DNA of 37,172 bases from an uncultured Collinsella sp. (GCA_900543505.1 UQSB01000018.1:1-37172); one strand, 5' to 3'; positions 1 through 7,259 are shown, numbered from the stretch's first letter. Translations and numbers: made by a program. Notes: generated from the letters alone by a model not told the origin.

Positions 1-250
1 GGCGGCTGATCCGGTCCGACCGGGCCGCGCGGCAAGGAGATATATTGCCAGACCGCGAAGCCCTGTGGGTCGTCAATTCCACTCTTCACAAGTCCTACAC
101 AACATATCGCTTTCTATAGCTAATAGAAAGACTGGTGCGGATCTTCCGCACGTATCAGATGATGACCCTTTGGTTTAGGAATATATAGAGATCGGTCACC
201 TGTAAGTGTCTATCTACCCGCGCTTTTAGCAATGTAAACCGCGCTTCAGA
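1..250. other. Intergenic stretch without a supported gene
   Basis: I see no open frame with a ribosome binding site here. The stretch has lower GC than the genes nearby. It holds two adjacent perfect hairpins, listed separately, and then runs into the terminator of the ribosomal protein operon. A promoter or the end of a gene beyond the window edge could lie here, but nothing in the sequence settles it. Confidence 0.5.
110..151. other. Two adjacent perfect hairpins
   Basis: Positions 110-117 (CTTTCTAT) pair perfectly with 123-130 (ATAGAAAG) around a 5-base loop. Positions 135-141 (GTGCGGA) pair perfectly with 145-151 (TCCGCAC) around a 3-base loop. Only four bases separate the hairpins. Neither is followed by a T-tract, so they are not ordinary terminators. 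They could belong to a small structured RNA or an untranslated region of a gene outside the window. The function is unknown. Confidence 0.4.
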
Positions 251-287
251 TAAAAAGAGGGAGCGCCGCGCACAACGCGACACTCCC
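251..287 (-). terminator. Rho-independent terminator of the infC-rpmI-rplT operon
   Basis: On the minus strand a 12-bp stem (arms 276-287 and 259-270, with two G-T wobbles) closes a 5-base loop at 271-275. A T-rich tract opposite 252-256 follows. It lies about 20 bases past the rplT stop codon, where the end of the operon is expected. Confidence 0.88.
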
Positions 288-308
288 CTAGCGATTCAAG
301 AGAATCTA

Positions 309-668
309 TTAGGCCTCGAGAGCCTTCTTGGCGATGGTAGCCAGCTCGTTGAAGGACTCGATGTCCTCGTAAGCCATCTGAGCCAGGACCTTGCGGTCGA
401 GCTCGATGCCGGCAACCTTCAGGCCATGCATGAACTGAGAGTAAGAGATGTCGTTCAGGCGAGCAGCAGCGTTGATACGGGTAATCCAGAGAGAACGGAT
501 CTCGCGCTTCTTGTTGCGGCGATCACGATACTGATACTGCAGGGAGTGCTGGACCTGCTCTTTAGCATGCTTGTAAGTACGCGAAGCGGCACCGTAGTAA
601 CCCTTCGCACGGTGCATAACGGTACGGCGCTTCTTCTTGGCGGCAACAGCGCGCTTAATACGTGCCAT
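309..668 (-). CDS. rplT: 50S ribosomal protein L20
   Basis: Encodes ribosomal protein L20 (119 residues), which binds 23S rRNA early in assembly of the large subunit. The N-terminus MARIKRAVAAKKKRR is the strongly basic tail typical of the family. It is followed by the conserved RAKGYYG stretch, the RDRRNKKR basic segment and the LWITRINAAAR helix. Length is normal. It is the last gene of the infC-rpmI-rplT operon, 46 bases after rpmI, and is followed directly by the strong terminator at 251-287. In other bacteria L20 or IF3 regulates this operon through its leader RNA; the leader upstream of infC here has suitable structures. Confidence 0.97.
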   Translation of the reverse strand: MARIKRAVAAKKKRRTVMHRAKGYYGAASRTYKHAKEQVQHSLQYQYRDRRNKKREIRSLWITRINAAARLNDISYSQFMHGLKVAGIELDRKVLAQMAYEDIESFNELATIAKKALEA

Positions 669-714
669 GTTCTATCAACTCCTAGACGGTAAAACGAAAA
701 ACGGGAACGCGAAC

Positions 715-906
715 TTAGGCGAGACGCGACTTGATGACCTTGCGGTCGGCAGCGGCGATCTCGGTCTCCTGACGGAAGCCACGCTTACGCTTGGTGGACT
801 TCTTGCTCAGGATGTGGCTCTTGAAAGCCTTGGCGCGCATAAGCTTGCCGGTACCAGTCTTGCGGAAACGCTTCTTGGTGCCGCTGTGGGACTTCATCTT
901 AGGCAT
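715..906 (-). CDS. rpmI: 50S ribosomal protein L35
   Basis: Encodes ribosomal protein L35 (63 residues), a small basic protein of the large subunit. The start MPKMKSHSGTKKRF, the GTGKLMRAKAFKSHIL segment and the LSKKSTKRKR cluster are hallmarks of the family, and the length is normal. A purine-rich AAGGAG ribosome site lies just upstream of the ATG. The gene sits between infC (32-base gap) and rplT (46-base gap) on the same strand, the classic order for this operon, so the three are almost certainly co-transcribed from the infC leader. Confidence 0.96.
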   Translation of the reverse strand: MPKMKSHSGTKKRFRKTGTGKLMRAKAFKSHILSKKSTKRKRGFRQETEIAAADRKVIKSRLA

Positions 907-938
907 GAAATACTCCTTAATCGGTTACAGAACACTAG

Positions 939-1493
939 TTACTTGGTATCGCTTGCCGCTTTATCCTCATCGAAGGCGCCCTTAATCGGGGCGAGCAGCA
1001 TAAGCATGTTACGGCCTTCCATCTTAGGCTTGGACTCGACCGTAGCGTAAGGCTTGAGATCCTCGGCGAGACGCTCGAGAACGTTAAGGCCCTGCTCCGG
1101 GTGAGCCATCTCACGGCCGCGGAACATGATGGTGATCTTAACGCGTGCGCCCTTCTTGAGGAAACGCAGAACGTGGCCCTTCTTGGTCTCGTAGTCGCCA
1201 ACGTCAATCTTGGGTCGGAACTTCATTTCCTTGACCTCGACCTTGGACTGGTTCTTACGAGCAGCCTTGGCCTTCATGGCCTGCTGGTACTTGAACTTAC
1301 CGTAGTCCATGACCTTGCAGACCGGCGGCTCCGCGTTGGGAGCGATCTCGACCAGGTCGAGACCCTGATCGTCGGCGACGCGCTGGGCATCGCGGATGGC
1401 GAACAGGCCGAGCTGAGAGCCATCGACGCCAATCAAACGGCACGAAGATGCAGTGATCTCGTCGTTGATGCGGGTGTCATCAGACTTAGCTAT
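939..1493 (-). CDS. infC: Translation initiation factor IF-3 (probable AUA start)
   Basis: Encodes IF-3, which binds the 30S subunit, keeps it apart from the 50S and proofreads the initiator codon. The protein shows the N-domain start DDTRINDEI, the linker region KYQQAMKAK and the C-domain motifs EMKFRPKIDVGDYETK and TIMFRGREMAH. The open frame reaches an ATG at 1508, but that ATG abuts a perfect GGAGGT (opposite 1501-1506) and cannot use it. Seven bases beyond the GGAGGT lies ATA at 1491-1493, which opens IAKSDDTRINDE, the usual family start. IF-3 genes often use rare AUU-type start codons for self-regulation, so I chose ATA, giving 184 residues. From the ATG the protein would have 189. Confidence 0.9.
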   Translation of the reverse strand: MAKSDDTRINDEITASSCRLIGVDGSQLGLFAIRDAQRVADDQGLDLVEIAPNAEPPVCKVMDYGKFKYQQAMKAKAARKNQSKVEVKEMKFRPKIDVGDYETKKGHVLRFLKKGARVKITIMFRGREMAHPEQGLNVLERLAEDLKPYATVESKPKMEGRNMLMLLAPIKGAFDEDKAASDTK

Positions 1494-1500
1494 TTTCCCT

Positions 1501-1506
1501 ACCTCC
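1501..1506 (-). promoter_or_regulatory. Ribosome binding site that decides the infC start
   Basis: A perfect GGAGGT on the minus strand sits 7 bases before the ATA codon at 1491-1493 and directly after the in-frame ATG at 1506-1508. The spacing fits only the ATA as initiator. This supports a non-AUG start for IF-3, as known for infC in several bacteria. Confidence 0.65.
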
Positions 1507-1511
1507 ATTCA

Positions 1512-1546
1512 TAAAAAAATAACCCGGCGCTTCTCAGCAACCAGGT
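1512..1546 (-). terminator. Attenuator-like terminator in the infC leader
   Basis: On the minus strand, arms 1541-1546 (ACCTGG) and 1522-1527 (CCGGGT) pair with one wobble. An inner GCT/AGC stem is closed by a GAGA tetraloop, and a run of seven T (opposite 1513-1519) follows. It ends about 20 bases before the infC start. A terminator this close to a start codon suggests transcription attenuation of the operon, in line with IF3/L20 leaders elsewhere. A second hairpin (1559-1565 with 1571-1577, 7 bp perfect) lies just upstream and could be part of the switch. Confidence 0.55.
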
Positions 1547-1710
1547 CGTACACATAGACTTCCTCGATTTGAGGAAGAGAATCTAAGTTGTATGACCAGT
1601 CAGCTGCTCATTGGCGCCAAAAGGTGGGAACCCTCGGGTTCCTCTTTAGGGCATTGCGGGAACAACGCCTTGCGAATAATAACACGTACAGCGCGTTATC
1701 ACATTACGTA

Positions 1711-1778
1711 CACGAAAAAGGGGCCTTGACCCCCTTGAACGCTCGCTTGCATGCATGGTGCCCGAGGCGAGACTCGAA
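1711..1778 (-). repeat. Truncated copy of the tRNA-Leu 3' end and its terminator
   Basis: This stretch nearly matches 1894-1962, which holds the T-loop, acceptor 3' strand, CCA and terminator of the intact tRNA-Leu. The two copies differ at only a handful of positions. On the minus strand the copy starts inside the T-loop (TTCGAGTC), runs through the acceptor strand and CCA, and ends in a weaker version of the terminator (stem 1718-1723 with 1731-1736). Everything 5' of the T-loop is missing. Such a fragment is typical of the scar or attachment site left by an element that integrated at a tRNA 3' end. A local duplication is the alternative. Confidence 0.7.
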
Positions 1779-1893
1779 GGGCCTTCGCTTCGCGAAGCCC
1801 CGGGCTTCGGGCGCGTGGCGCCCTCGCCACGCTCCGCTACAAACAGGCCACAGGCCTGTTTGCTTAACGCTTCGCGCGCTCACGCGAGTTCGG
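1779..1893. other. Palindrome-rich spacer between the two tRNA-Leu ends
   Basis: About 115 bases lie between the two copies. They contain the perfect 12-base palindrome GCTTCGCGAAGC at 1787-1798 and a 9-bp perfect hairpin, 1841-1849 with 1853-1861, around a 3-base loop. No protein-coding frame here is credible. It may be the collapsed remainder of an element once inserted at the tRNA. Confidence 0.4.
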
Positions 1894-1897
1894 CACG

Positions 1898-1920
1898 AAA
1901 AAGGGGGCCGCAACCCCCTT
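1898..1920 (-). terminator. Terminator of tRNA-Leu
   Basis: On the minus strand, AAGGGGG (opposite 1914-1920) pairs with CCCCCTT (opposite 1901-1907) around a 6-base loop, followed by T residues opposite 1898-1902. It begins 20 bases after the CCA end of the tRNA. Confidence 0.8.
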
Positions 1921-1939
1921 GAACGCTCACTTGCATGTA

Positions 1940-2026
1940 TGGTGCCCGAGGCGAGACTCGAACTCGCACGTTGTTGCCAACGGTGGATTTTGAGTCCACT
2001 GCGTCTGCCAATTCCGCCACTCGGGC
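1940..2026 (-). tRNA. tRNA-Leu (CAA anticodon)
   Basis: The 87-base minus-strand sequence folds as a leucine tRNA. The acceptor stem is GCCCGAG/CTCGGGC with discriminator A and an encoded CCA at 1940-1942. The anticodon stem GTGGA/TCCAC holds loop CTCAAAA, so the anticodon is CAA and reads UUG. A long variable arm, typical of class II tRNAs, and the T-arm with TTCGAGTC are present. It lies about 40 bases downstream of the transglutaminase-like gene on the same strand and has its own terminator. Confidence 0.95.
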
Positions 2027-2065
2027 ACGCAATACGTGAGTTAGTTTATCACAGCTTTCTACCGA

Positions 2066-3499
2066 TTAGTCCGAAAATGGAACTTTGAGCATTTCGATGA
2101 GTTCGACCGTGCGGAGCATCTCGCGCTGACGGCATCCACGACCGTCGACCGAAGCCTCACCCATCTGGTTATCGTAAGGGTCCTCGCGCATGCCGTCGAA
2201 AGAGGGCTCAAACTCTGCCTGGAATCGATTGTTGGCCACCATACGCCACGGGTCGAGATTGCCAAAGTAGTGACGGCGGCGCCACTCCTCCCCCATCCTG
2301 CGAGCAGAAGATCCAAATGACACGTCGGCGTTGAGCCAACCGGTCTGCGGCGTATAGAACTCTGCCCAGTCGTGCGACCCCACCGAATCGGGCGCAACGT
2401 ACAGGCCGCTCTGCCAACGGGCAGGCACGCCCGCGATACGGCACATGGTGATAAACGTGAGCGCCATAACGCCGCAATCGCCGCGGAGCGAATGCGCGCA
2501 GTCATCGGCAATAGATCCCAAAAGCAAGTACGGCGGCTGATAGCGATAGTCGATGTACTGCGTCAGGTAATCATAGATAGCACGGGCGCGATCGAGCGGA
2601 TCCTCGAGCCCGTCAATGACACGGGCTGTCAGCTGCTGTAGATACGGCGTGAATGCAATGTGCGGACGGTCCTCGGAGGTGTCCACGGGCAGTGGCGCGT
2701 CCATGCAAGGATGCATCGGAAGCGTACCCCCATAGACATCACGATAAGCGGCATCAATTTGATAGCGATAGGTCACCGAGAATGAGCGCTCACTCGAAGA
2801 AGACCACGAGGCGGTACGCGCCGAAGCATTCGCGGGGGCAACAGCACCCTCCGGCGTCATATCGAGAACCTCGATATGAGACTGTTGACGACAGGCGGCG
2901 GCAACGGGTAGCCACGCGCGAACAGTCTCTCCATCTAGAGCACCGGGGACAGACACGGACGCTTTAAGCGTAATGACGCGAGCCAATCCGTTTTGTGACT
3001 CCATCTCCTTGAGCATCTCGTTGCGCAGTGCTATTCCGCCCGTAGAATCGGGCCGCATGCCGGGAACCTCTTTGGGATATACGCGAAGCGAATCGAGGAA
3101 GTTGTCGAGAACGAACAGTTCGCCATCGATAAAGCGCCAGTCAATACGCTTACGATTAATCAGGTCATCAAACTGCTCTTCGGTAAACTCTGGCCACTCC
3201 TCGCGAATCATCGCAATAGCCTGATCGCGCGACACCGAAAAATGAAGCGGCGTCTCGAGCATGCGATACCGCTCGGCACGAACACAAGCAGCCAGCGAAG
3301 GTTCGGGGTTCTGCTCCAGAAGGCGATCGCAGGCAGCAACAGCCTGCATCAAATACCCGGCATCCTTAAGACGAAGAATCTCAGGCGGTAGCCCAATATC
3401 GAGATGGCGAAAATCATCACTGCAAACATCAACAGAGCAGCCAACAGGACCCTCGTCAATAACCTTCCCATCCGAAGGCAGTACATTAATAACAGCCAT
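2066..3499 (-). CDS. Transglutaminase-like domain protein
   Basis: A predicted 477-residue protein with a transglutaminase-like (papain-fold) domain in its C-terminal half. The catalytic triad is visible: Cys342 in RGDCGVMAL, His376 in GSHDWAEFY and Asp392 in NADVSFG. The segment YDYLTQYIDYRY before the Cys is typical of the family. The first 230 or so residues match nothing I recognise. No signal peptide or membrane segment is seen, so it is probably cytoplasmic, and the substrate is unknown. I chose the ATG at 3499 because GGAG lies 7 bases upstream; a GTG at 3517 would add six residues. It stands alone, with tRNA-Leu downstream. Confidence 0.82.
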   Translation of the reverse strand: MAVINVLPSDGKVIDEGPVGCSVDVCSDDFRHLDIGLPPEILRLKDAGYLMQAVAACDRLLEQNPEPSLAACVRAERYRMLETPLHFSVSRDQAIAMIREEWPEFTEEQFDDLINRKRIDWRFIDGELFVLDNFLDSLRVYPKEVPGMRPDSTGGIALRNEMLKEMESQNGLARVITLKASVSVPGALDGETVRAWLPVAAACRQQSHIEVLDMTPEGAVAPANASARTASWSSSSERSFSVTYRYQIDAAYRDVYGGTLPMHPCMDAPLPVDTSEDRPHIAFTPYLQQLTARVIDGLEDPLDRARAIYDYLTQYIDYRYQPPYLLLGSIADDCAHSLRGDCGVMALTFITMCRIAGVPARWQSGLYVAPDSVGSHDWAEFYTPQTGWLNADVSFGSSARRMGEEWRRRHYFGNLDPWRMVANNRFQAEFEPSFDGMREDPYDNQMGEASVDGRGCRQREMLRTVELIEMLKVPFSD

Positions 3500-3616
3500 A
3501 CCAAAACTCCAAGTCACTAGAACGCTTGAAGCCCATTGTAGCGAGATAAAAAGAAAGCCCCAACAAGGGAGCCATCAACACCGCTGAACGGTAACCATAT
3601 AACTAAAATCAGACCA

Positions 3617-3694
3617 GTAACCCTGTAGCAAGTTAACAAAGGAGGCCCCGTTTCCCCGGAGCTGTTTCCGTCGCGCGACTTCTGGCAAAGCCAG
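3617..3694. repeat. Two-copy intergenic repeat, copy 1 (half copy)
   Basis: This 78-base stretch shares most of its sequence with 3716-3791, including the blocks GTAACCCTG, GCCCCGT, CCCCGGAGCTGTTT and CGCGACTTCTGGCAAAGCCAG. It lacks the inverted right arm that makes the second copy a long hairpin. No coding frame is supported. It may be one unit of a repeat family dispersed in this genome. Confidence 0.7.
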
Positions 3695-3715
3695 TAGCCA
3701 TCTTAATTCAGACTC

Positions 3716-3830
3716 GTAACCCTGCGGCGTTAAACGAAGGAAGCCCCGTCCCCCGGAGCTGTTTTCTTGGCGCGACTTCTGGCAAAGCCAGGTGAGCGCA
3801 AAGAAAACAGTGTAGGGGGACGGGGCTTCC
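3716..3830. repeat. Two-copy intergenic repeat, copy 2 (long hairpin)
   Basis: Positions 3716-3791 repeat the unit at 3617-3694. Within it a long inverted repeat forms: 3739-3754 pairs perfectly with 3815-3830 (16 bp) and 3759-3768 pairs perfectly with 3801-3810 (10 bp). An apical TGGC/GCCA hairpin lies at about 3782-3790. It sits 20 bases past the fba stop codon, so on the minus strand it would act as a strong 3' structure, although no T-tract follows. It could be a repeat element captured as the 3' end of fba. Confidence 0.75.
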
Positions 3831-3850
3831 GGCGGGAAGTTTAGCGACGC

Positions 3851-4717
3851 TTACGCCTTGTTGACGGAGCCAAACTCCTCCATGAGCTCCTTGGTGCGGG
3901 CAACGATGTTGTCGCGACCAGGCTTGAGGAGCTTGCGGGGGTCAAAGCCCTTGCCCTGCTGATCCTTGCCAGCCTCGATGTACTCGCGGACGCCCTTGGC
4001 AAAGACGAGCTGCAGGTCGGTGTTGACGTTGATCTTGGAGATGCCCAGGGAGATGGCCTTCTTGATCTGATCCTCGGGGATGCCGGTGCCACCGTGCAGA
4101 ACGAGGGGCAGGTCACCGGTCTGGGCCTTAATCTCGCCCAGACGCTCGAAGGAAAGACCAGCCCAGTCGGAGGGGTACACGCCGTGGATGTTGCCGATGC
4201 CGCAGGCGAGGAAGTCGACACCCAGGTCAGCGATCTGCTTGCACTCAGCAGGATCAGCGAGCTCGCCGCTGGAGGTCACGCCGTCCTCGGTGCCGCCGAT
4301 GCCGCCGACCTCGGCCTCGATGGACATGCCCTTGGAGTGGGCAAGCTCAACGAGCTCCTTGGTGCGGTCGAGGTTAAGCTGGAAGGTCTCCTCGTGAGAG
4401 CCGTCATACATGATGGACGTGAAGCCGGCCTCGATGCACTTGAAGCAGTCCTCGTAAGAACCGTGATCGAGGTGAAGGGCGACGGGAACGGTAACGCCCG
4501 TGGCCTCGACGGCAGCCTTGACCATGTCGGCGCAGACCTTGAAACCGCCCATCCACTTAGCGGCACCAGCGGTGCACTGAAGGATCAGCGGAGACTTGGC
4601 CTCCTCGGCGGCTTGGAGAATAGCCAGGGTCCACTCGAGGTTGTTGGTGTTGAAGGCACCAAGACCGTACTTGCCGGCCTCGGCCTTCTTGAGCATGTCT
4701 GCTGCGTTGACGAGCAT
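3851..4717 (-). CDS. fba: Class II fructose-1,6-bisphosphate aldolase
   Basis: Encodes a 288-residue class II (zinc-dependent) aldolase that splits fructose 1,6-bisphosphate into glyceraldehyde 3-phosphate and dihydroxyacetone phosphate in glycolysis, reversibly for gluconeogenesis. Visible motifs are HLDHGS with catalytic Asp84 and metal ligand His85, the GGIGGTEDGV loop, GNIHGVY with a further metal-ligand His, LHGGTGIP, and KINVNTDLQ near the C-terminus. Length is typical. The start MLVNAADMLKKAE at 4717 has AGGAGG a few bases upstream; the frame stays open to 4774 but that extension has no ribosome site. It appears to be a single-gene unit between hairpins at 3739-3830 and 4862-4895. A tagatose-bisphosphate aldolase is the main alternative, but no such pathway genes are near. 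Confidence 0.93.
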   Translation of the reverse strand: MLVNAADMLKKAEAGKYGLGAFNTNNLEWTLAILQAAEEAKSPLILQCTAGAAKWMGGFKVCADMVKAAVEATGVTVPVALHLDHGSYEDCFKCIEAGFTSIMYDGSHEETFQLNLDRTKELVELAHSKGMSIEAEVGGIGGTEDGVTSSGELADPAECKQIADLGVDFLACGIGNIHGVYPSDWAGLSFERLGEIKAQTGDLPLVLHGGTGIPEDQIKKAISLGISKINVNTDLQLVFAKGVREYIEAGKDQQGKGFDPRKLLKPGRDNIVARTKELMEEFGSVNKA

Positions 4718-4757
4718 AAAAGAAACCTCCTGTAAGGTTGCTCCGATAACGCCTGAG

Positions 4758-4785
4758 ATTTTACCACGGCGCACCCGGGCATAAA
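4758..4785 (-). promoter_or_regulatory. Candidate promoter of fba
   Basis: On the minus strand TAAAAT (opposite 4758-4763) preceded by TGG resembles an extended -10 element. TTTATG (opposite 4780-4785) lies 16 bases upstream as a weak -35. The spacing to the fba start fits a leader of about 35 bases. This is pattern matching only. Confidence 0.3.
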
Positions 4786-4861
4786 CGTTCGTTTGTTCAC
4801 GAATATGGGTACTTTAGCGATTTTTTATACCGCCTGCCGCCTCAGAACGGCCGTTGACGAG

Positions 4862-4895
4862 TTTGGGGGGTTGACGTTATTGTCAACCCCCCAAA
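4862..4895 (-). terminator. Hairpin terminator after the beta-glucoside operon
   Basis: A perfect 14-bp stem (4862-4875 with 4882-4895) encloses the loop GTTATT. It lies 10 bases past the stop of the AEC transporter gene, the last gene of the operon. No clear T-tract follows on the minus strand, so termination may be partial or may rely on stem strength. Confidence 0.6.
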
Positions 4896-4905
4896 TACCA
4901 ACCAG

Positions 4906-5826
4906 CTATACGATCACCAAAGACGCGAGCTCAAGCATGATGGGCATGGCGACGAGCGACAGAATCGTGGACAGCGTCACCAAACCGATTCCAAACTTAT
5001 AGTTGCCGCCGTATTTCTCGGACAAGATGGCCGCGAACGATGCGACAGGTGCACCGAGAGCGATAAGCATCGTGAGGCGAACCTTGGCATCAATCCACGG
5101 GAAGAGCGCCAATATGCCAACAACGATCGCCGGGATGATGACGAGTCTCACCAAGCTAACGAGATAGGCCTTTTTGCTCGTAACGACAGCGCGCATATCG
5201 CTCTGCGCCAAATAGGCTCCAAGCACAAGCATCACAAGGCCCGTATTGAGCGCACCCAGGTCATCGAGAATCGTCGCCATCAACGCGGGCGGATGGATTG
5301 AAAAGAAAAAGCAAACAAGACCAATCAAGATCATGATGAGATTGGGGTTAGTAATGCAGTTCTTAAAGGACATCTGGCTCTTATCACCCGAAACCAACCA
5401 TACGCCATACGTCCAAATGAAAAACGTGAGGCATGAGACTCCGATGGAGAGGTAGAAGACGTATTCGGACCCGAACACGCCCATAACAATGGGAACCCCG
5501 ATAAAGCCGCTGTTGGAGAAGATGGCACCGTAACGGGCGACACCATCCTCCTTTTTAAAAAACAGACGCGTGAGCGGAATCGAAATTAGTGTGACCACAA
5601 CGGTAAGCACAAAGCAAAATCCCGCGTCGCGGATCATGTTGGGTTCGAAGTCGACCATAAGGGTTCTCAGCGTAATGCAGGGATACGCCACATAGATGAC
5701 CACATTGGCCATCTGGCTCGTGCCCTTGCGGTCGATAATCTTCATGCGGTAGAGAAAATAGCCGATCGCCATCAGGATAAACATGATGACGATCTGACTG
5801 ATAAGCGCGGCAACCGCTCCTCCCAT
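4906..5826 (-). CDS. AEC family transporter
   Basis: A 306-residue membrane protein of the auxin efflux carrier (AEC) family, with about ten hydrophobic segments in the two-times-five layout usual for the family. Family features include the first helix with FLYRMKIIDRKG after it, the NVVIYVAYPCITL segment, the AIFSNSGFIGVPIV stretch with Asn-Ser-Gly, and the second-half FAAILSEKYGGN loop. Members export or import organic anions; the substrate here is unknown. Its ATG overlaps the stop of the upstream glucosidase gene (TAATG), indicating translational coupling and a role tied to beta-glucoside use, perhaps export of an acid or aglycone. That link is inference. Confidence 0.85.
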   Translation of the reverse strand: MGGAVAALISQIVIMFILMAIGYFLYRMKIIDRKGTSQMANVVIYVAYPCITLRTLMVDFEPNMIRDAGFCFVLTVVVTLISIPLTRLFFKKEDGVARYGAIFSNSGFIGVPIVMGVFGSEYVFYLSIGVSCLTFFIWTYGVWLVSGDKSQMSFKNCITNPNLIMILIGLVCFFFSIHPPALMATILDDLGALNTGLVMLVLGAYLAQSDMRAVVTSKKAYLVSLVRLVIIPAIVVGILALFPWIDAKVRLTMLIALGAPVASFAAILSEKYGGNYKFGIGLVTLSTILSLVAMPIMLELASLVIV

Positions 5827-7259
5827 TACAGCTCCTCGCCGTTGGTCTCAATAACCTTCTTGTACCAGTAGAAGCTCTTTTTACGCGAGCGCTCCATAGT
5901 ACCGGTGCCGTCATCGTGCTTATCGACATAAACAAACCCGTAGCGCTTGGCCATCTCTCCATCGGCATTGCTCACCAGGTCGATGCAGCCCCAAGGCGTG
6001 TAGCCCCAGACCTCAACACCATCCTTGATGGCCTCGGCCATGGCCTTGATGTGATCGCGCAAGTACTCGATACGATAGTCGTCGTCGATGGATCCATCCG
6101 GATTGACCTCGTCGCAGCAGCCGAGGCCGTTCTCAACCACCATAATGGGAATTTGATAGCGCTCGTACACCTGGTTGAGCATGATACGCAGACCCATAGG
6201 GTCGATTGGCCACTCCCATGCAGTCTCCTTGAGGTAAGGATTCTTGGCGCCCCCGAGAAGGTTACCGCTCGTCTCCTCGGCAGGGTCAGTGCTTGCGCAC
6301 TGGCTCTGATAGTAGCTGTGCGTATAGAAATCGACCGTACCCTCTTTGAGAATCTTACGGTCCTCGTCGGTGATATCGAGCGTCACGCCCTCCTCGTCCC
6401 AGATGCGCTGGGCAAAGTAGGGGTACTCGCCGCGCACTTGGACATCTGAACAGTAGTAGTTGCGATACTGGTTACGCTCGCGGGCAAGCTCGACGTCCGC
6501 AGGATTGGGCGTGAGCGGATAGGCCAGCATGTAGGCAATCATACAACCCATCTTGTTGTCGGGGTCGATCTCGTGCCCCGCCTTGACCGCAAGAGCACTT
6601 GCGACAAACTGATGGTGCAGCGCCTGCAAACGCTTCTGCGGGTCATCTTTCTGATGGCGAAGGTCAAAGGAGCCCGGATTCAGAATGCCGAGACTCATGT
6701 AGTTGCCAAGGGACATCATGCCGCAATTGATCTCGTTGAACGTGAGCCAGTAGCGACACTTGCCCTTGAAATGCTCCATGACGGTCTTGGCATACTTCAC
6801 GTAGCAGTCAATAGCCTCGCGCGAAGCCCAGCCATCGACTTTCTGGCACATGGCAAAAGGCATCTCGTAATGACTCAGCGTCACGAGCGGTTCGATGCCG
6901 TACTTATGGCACTCGTCCATCACGCAATCGTAAAACGCAAGGCCAGCCGCGTTGGGCTCATCTTCGAATCCCGTTGGGAAGACGCGAGGCCAGTTCATCG
7001 AGAAACGAAAGACCTTGAATCCCATCTCGGCGAGCAAGGCGATGTCCTCTTTGTAGTGATGGTAGAAATCGACACCATCGTGACAGGGATAGAGCTTGTT
7101 GGGGTCGAGCTCGGGCGTGATCTCGCGCGGGTGGTGATGGTTGCCGTTAGTGGCCATATCCATGCAACTCGGACCCTTGCCGTCTACGTCCCAGGCTCCC
7201 TCGAACTGATTGGCAGCAGTCGCGCCGCCCCAAAGAAAGTCTTTTGGAAAAACACCCAT
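5826..7259 (-). CDS. GH1 6-phospho-beta-glucosidase (downstream copy)
   Basis: A 477-residue glycoside hydrolase family 1 enzyme that probably cleaves 6-phospho-beta-glucosides brought in by the PTS encoded upstream. The acid/base Glu176 lies in TFNEIN and the nucleophile Glu376 in VENGLG. The start FPKDFLWGGATAANQFEGAW is the usual GH1 opening, and the C-terminal SRKKSFYWYKKVI matches the phospho-binding end (Ser-x-Lys-Lys) of 6-phospho enzymes. GAGG lies 7 bases before the ATG. It follows the other GH1 gene after 66 bases that hold a small hairpin, and overlaps the AEC gene. The two GH1 proteins are clearly related but diverged, so they may prefer different aglycones. Confidence 0.93.
   Translation of the reverse strand: MGVFPKDFLWGGATAANQFEGAWDVDGKGPSCMDMATNGNHHHPREITPELDPNKLYPCHDGVDFYHHYKEDIALLAEMGFKVFRFSMNWPRVFPTGFEDEPNAAGLAFYDCVMDECHKYGIEPLVTLSHYEMPFAMCQKVDGWASREAIDCYVKYAKTVMEHFKGKCRYWLTFNEINCGMMSLGNYMSLGILNPGSFDLRHQKDDPQKRLQALHHQFVASALAVKAGHEIDPDNKMGCMIAYMLAYPLTPNPADVELARERNQYRNYYCSDVQVRGEYPYFAQRIWDEEGVTLDITDEDRKILKEGTVDFYTHSYYQSQCASTDPAEETSGNLLGGAKNPYLKETAWEWPIDPMGLRIMLNQVYERYQIPIMVVENGLGCCDEVNPDGSIDDDYRIEYLRDHIKAMAEAIKDGVEVWGYTPWGCIDLVSNADGEMAKRYGFVYVDKHDDGTGTMERSRKKSFYWYKKVIETNGEEL

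Noticed and set aside
1588..2088. A 166-codon plus-strand frame across the tRNA-Leu region
   Set aside because: It runs through the tRNA, its terminator and the duplicated fragment, and has no protein features.
4718..4774. A 19-residue N-terminal extension of the aldolase
   Set aside because: The extension has no ribosome site, and the family start with AGGAGG in front is at 4717.
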